DNA of 9,649 nucleotides from JABAYQ01 sp042091225 (GTDB lineage Bacteria > Bacteroidota > Bacteroidia > Flavobacteriales > UBA7312), in contig JBELHW010000057.1 of assembly GCA_042091225.1 (NCBI GenBank), positions 1 through 9,649 on the forward strand, given 5' to 3'. A program made the translations under genes and the position numbers. The notes beneath the pieces are model-generated. The model was not told the DNA's origin, ran no database searches, and saw only the letters and a list, made by a program, of their open reading frames with translations. Below, in pieces: positions 7,452 to 9,649 of this stretch. The stretch's first letter is position 1, and each line of letters opens with the position of its first letter.

Positions 7452-8696
7452 TTAGTCAAATTTTCTTTTTATAAACCATATATCACTCAAAACAAACCCT
7501 ACTTTAAAGTTAACGAACGAATCTTGTATTAAATTGTTATCTGTAGTGCCTCTCCTGCCAAATTGAGCAGACATGTTTAATAATGCACCACTTCTTCTTA
7601 AAGGAAGACCTAGGCCTAAAGTAAATGCATATTTATTTAAAGATTGATTTTTTAAATTAAGATAAGTTTGAGAATTGTAGAAACCTAATCTATATCTTAT
7701 AATTTTAGAATAATTATTTATAGACTTAATATCAGGAATAAACTCAGCACCTACAGACAACTTATTGCTATTTTGTAAATTATCATTAACACCAAATAAA
7801 CTAAATTCGTTCCAGTTTTTAGTCTGGTAATCAGCTGCAATTGTCCATTTGTCATTAACTAATGAGAATCCATAACTCAATGAAGTTGGCAATGCTAATT
7901 CTCCTTTTTCTAACTGAACGTATTGAATTGTATCCTCTAAAACTGAATTAAAATTAACAAGTCTAAAGGTCTGAGTAAATAAATTTCTTTCTGCATCAAT
8001 AGAAGATCCATTATCTAAAGTAGCTCCTAAGTTAAGTCTCCAACCTTTAAAAGACTGAGTAACAATTAAACCGAAATCGTAATGTAAACCGTTAATAATA
8101 GTTTCTTCGTTTGCTTTAGTATTCAAAAAGGATGAGTCATCAAAAATCACTTCTCTAACCGTTTCCACAGAACCAAATAAATAATTCATATTTACACCAA
8201 AAGAAATATTTTTATGTGGACGAAAACCATTTCCAAAATAAAAACGACTTAAACCTCCATTGCCACTAAAGGAAAAGGTTGCATCAGGGCTAAAATTTAC
8301 ATCATTAAAAGAATAAGCTGTTTCACTGAATGGCAAAAGACCAAAGCTACTCCCCCACCATCTTGTTACAGGAAAGCTCATTTTTAAAAAATTAAATTTT
8401 GTAGTATTTACTATCTGACTAGCCTGACTAGTTTCCATAAGGTTAGTCTGATGACTTAAACCTGCTTGCATAGTAAATCTTTGCTTATATATCCAAGCAT
8501 AAGAAGCTGGATTTAATGTATTTATCCCAACTGGGCTATTAATAGCAACACCAACTTCACCCATACCGGAATGTATCGCAGAATATGAAGACTGAAGTTC
8601 ACCAAATCCAAAACGAGAGTAAGGAGAATTAGACACATTCTGAGAAACAACAGAAAATGGTAAAATTAATAAGAGTATTTTAAAAATTTGTTTCAT
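7452..8696 (-). CDS. Outer-membrane beta-barrel protein, FadL/OMPP1-like, function unknown
   Basis: This 414-residue protein has a signal peptide (M-K-Q-I-F-K then a Leu/Ile-rich core, likely cut near residue 18-19) and then alternating polar and hydrophobic strands rich in Gly, Asn and aromatic residues, as in outer-membrane barrels. The mature N-terminus carries S-P-Y-S-R-F-G-F-G-E-L (24-34), G-M-G-E-V-G-V-A (44-51) and I-N-T-L-N-P-A-S-Y-A (58-67), typical of FadL/OMPP1-like barrels in Bacteroidota. Members of the wider family take up hydrophobic molecules, but the substrate here cannot be read from sequence. I chose the ATG at 8696 because it puts lysines before the hydrophobic core; an in-frame ATG at 8714 would add six residues (Y-Y-Y-N-T) and deepen the overlap with coaX. 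With the chosen start the gene overlaps the coaX 3' end by 17 nt and ends 1 nt before the TPR gene, so all three are probably expressed together. Confidence 0.87.
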   Translation of the reverse strand: MKQIFKILLLILPFSVVSQNVSNSPYSRFGFGELQSSYSAIHSGMGEVGVAINSPVGINTLNPASYAWIYKQRFTMQAGLSHQTNLMETSQASQIVNTTKFNFLKMSFPVTRWWGSSFGLLPFSETAYSFNDVNFSPDATFSFSGNGGLSRFYFGNGFRPHKNISFGVNMNYLFGSVETVREVIFDDSSFLNTKANEETIINGLHYDFGLIVTQSFKGWRLNLGATLDNGSSIDAERNLFTQTFRLVNFNSVLEDTIQYVQLEKGELALPTSLSYGFSLVNDKWTIAADYQTKNWNEFSLFGVNDNLQNSNKLSVGAEFIPDIKSINNYSKIIRYRLGFYNSQTYLNLKNQSLNKYAFTLGLGLPLRRSGALLNMSAQFGRRGTTDNNLIQDSFVNFKVGFVLSDIWFIKRKFD

Positions 8697-9393
8697 TGTG
8701 TTGTAATAATACATTTAAACCCTCTAAAACTAAATTAGGGGCTACAAAGATGCTATTTTTTAATTCCTTATCAAAAAAATTAGAATCACCGCCCGTTAAT
8801 AAAATTTTCAAATCAGAATATTCTGATTTATAACGATCAATTACGCCATCTATTTCACAAATCATACCATTAATTACTCCGGATTGTATTGATTTCTCTG
8901 TGCTATTTCCTACTAAATCAGGAATCTCATTTTTTGGATTGAGTAAAGGAAGTTTTGATGTTTGCTGGTTTAAACTTTTAAAACGCATGTGGAGTCCCGG
9001 TGCTATAGAACCTCCTAAATAATCTCTTTCTTTAGTTATAATATCAAAAGTAATACAAGTACCAGAATCTATAACTAGAGTATTCGTTTTTGGAAATCTT
9101 GCCCAAGCTCCTATTACTGCAGCTAATCGATCCATCCCTAGGGTATGAGGAGTGGTGCACTTATTAATTATGGGAATTTTTATTCTATGATTTAGTAATA
9201 AAAAGTTAGAATGCCTTTGTAAAACATCCGGGATATCATTTTTTTTTACAGAGGACAGTATAATACTTTCTACATTATCGACATAAGAAAACACAGACTC
9301 CCAGCGATTAACAATTTGTTTTTTTATTAATTCTTGACCTTCAAAAAGAGCAATTTTAATATTCGTATTTCCTTGATCTATTATTAATCTCAA
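8680..9393 (-). CDS. coaX: Type III pantothenate kinase, first step of coenzyme A synthesis
   Basis: CoaX phosphorylates pantothenate using ATP in the cytoplasm. It belongs to the ASKHA (acetate and sugar kinase/Hsc70/actin) fold. From the TTG at 9393 the protein has 237 residues, normal for the family. Motifs in order: phosphate-binding D-Q-G-N-T-N-I-K (6-13), G-M-D-R (86-89), I-D-S-G-T-C-I-T-F-D (108-117) with Asp109 as the expected catalytic base, L-G-G-S-I-A-P-G (126-133), and L-L-T-G-G-D (198-203). The family normally begins only a few residues before the D-x-G-N-T motif. No ATG exists between that motif and the upstream tRNA gene, so TTG at 9393 (giving M-R-L-I-I-D) is the best start. 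A longer reading from TTG at 9516 would begin inside tRNA-Phe and add 41 implausible residues. A promoter-like box lies about 20 nt upstream. It is the first gene of the minus-strand operon and overlaps the barrel gene. Confidence 0.94.
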   Translation of the reverse strand: MRLIIDQGNTNIKIALFEGQELIKKQIVNRWESVFSYVDNVESIILSSVKKNDIPDVLQRHSNFLLLNHRIKIPIINKCTTPHTLGMDRLAAVIGAWARFPKTNTLVIDSGTCITFDIITKERDYLGGSIAPGLHMRFKSLNQQTSKLPLLNPKNEIPDLVGNSTEKSIQSGVINGMICEIDGVIDRYKSEYSDLKILLTGGDSNFFDKELKNSIFVAPNLVLEGLNVLLQHNETNF

Positions 9394-9413
9394 AATATAA
9401 GTATCTAATGCAA

Positions 9414-9421
9414 CAAATTTA
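9414..9421 (-). promoter_or_regulatory. Probable -7 box of the coaX-led operon
   Basis: The minus strand reads TAAATTTG, an exact match to the Bacteroidota -7 consensus TAnnTTTG, about 20 nt before the TTG start of coaX. Transcription would start near 9405-9410 and give a short leader. A clear -33 TTTG is missing, with only a T-rich stretch at the right distance. The position supports the short coaX start at 9393. Confidence 0.5.
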
Positions 9422-9467
9422 GTAAAAGGAAAATGTAAAGAAATCTTTTTTAAATTAATTTTTTTTA

Positions 9468-9475
9468 TACATTTG
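9468..9475 (+). promoter_or_regulatory. Probable -7 box for tRNA-Phe
   Basis: TACATTTG matches TAnnTTTG exactly and ends 14 nt before the tRNA 5' end, which would give a short precursor leader for RNase P to remove. A T-rich run lies at the expected -33 distance but without a clear TTTG. It is divergent from the coaX box, with 46 nt between them. The rest of the 96-nt spacer shows nothing else I can identify. Confidence 0.5.
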
Positions 9476-9489
9476 CTGCCCAATAAGTT

Positions 9490-9565
9490 GGTGCTATAGC
9501 TCAGTTGGTAGAGCAAAGGACTGAAAATCCTTGTGTCCCCGGTTCGAATCCTGGTAGCACCACCA
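9490..9565 (+). tRNA. tRNA-Phe, anticodon GAA, CCA encoded
   Basis: The 76-nt sequence folds as a standard cloverleaf. The 7-bp acceptor stem GGTGCTA/TAGCACC is perfect, the D-arm is GCTC/GAGC with an 8-nt loop, and the anticodon stem AAGGA/TCCTT holds the loop CTGAAAA, giving anticodon GAA for phenylalanine. The variable loop has 5 nt and the T-loop is TTCGAAT. Discriminator A is followed by an encoded CCA. The T-stem CCCGG/CCTGG has one C-U mismatch at positions 51-63. No paralogous tRNA is adjacent, so it appears to be a single-gene transcript ended by the hairpin that follows directly. Confidence 0.97.
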
Positions 9566-9608
9566 AAGCGGAATCCATCTCATTTTGAGACAGTGTTCCG
9601 CTTTTTTT
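9566..9608 (+). terminator. Intrinsic terminator of tRNA-Phe
   Basis: The outer stem AAGCGGAA (9566-9573) pairs with TTCCGCTT (9596-9603) and runs into a T-tract at 9602-9608. Inside it a second small hairpin, TCTCA (9578-9582) and TGAGA (9586-9590) with loop TTT, stacks on the first across a small internal loop. It begins at the base after the tRNA CCA. The remaining 41 nt to the window edge contain no feature I can support. Confidence 0.88.
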
Positions 9609-9649
9609 ATTCTCACAAAGTCCTGTAGTTCTTTTAGTTAGCTCAAATA

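Noticed and set aside
9394..9516. N-terminal extension of CoaX to a TTG at 9516
   Set aside because: It overlaps 27 nt of tRNA-Phe, adds 41 residues absent from the family, and lies upstream of the likely promoter.
9490..9649. tRNA-Phe as an integration site for a mobile element
   Set aside because: No integrase, duplicated tRNA 3' end or att-like repeat is visible, and the terminator directly after the tRNA is intact; the window ends too soon to exclude an element further on.

Overview
The window is AT-rich, tightly packed chromosomal DNA from a member of the Bacteroidota, most likely the Flavobacteriales. The placement rests on four things: a Bacteroidota-type LptC, the gene neighbourhood, promoter-like TAnnTTTG boxes in place of sigma70 boxes, and the lack of clear Shine-Dalgarno sequences before most starts. 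This comes from reading the sequence; no database search was run.

Layout. From the left, a plus-strand pair encodes the cell-elongation peptidoglycan machinery: the 3' half of the PBP2 gene (catalytic Ser, SxN and KTG motifs all present) and, 2 nt later, complete rodA. A symmetric intrinsic terminator at about 2164-2195 separates this pair from a convergent minus-strand block. In transcription order that block is coaX (type III pantothenate kinase), a FadL/OMPP1-like outer-membrane beta-barrel protein, a secreted TPR protein, lptC (LPS export), a CNNM/CorC-type membrane protein with CBS domains, and a PpiD-like membrane-anchored peptidyl-prolyl isomerase. The first five genes overlap or lie within about 15-60 nt of each other and look like one operon. 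The PpiD gene follows a 62-nt gap that may hold its own weak promoter. At the right edge a plus-strand tRNA-Phe (GAA) gene has its own promoter-like box and a strong terminator. It is divergent from coaX.

How the genes fit together. Apart from coaX (coenzyme A synthesis) and the tRNA, every gene serves the cell envelope: septum-independent wall growth (PBP2-RodA), LPS transport (LptC), folding of exported proteins (PpiD), an outer-membrane barrel, and a secreted TPR protein that may be a partner of that barrel.

I see no mobile element, CRISPR array, phage gene or defence system. This is a conserved housekeeping region and I found no convincing undescribed system. The points most worth checking are the missing conventional start codon of lptC, the non-ATG start of coaX, a Cys/His cluster near the PBP2 active site, and a mismatch in the T-stem of the tRNA.
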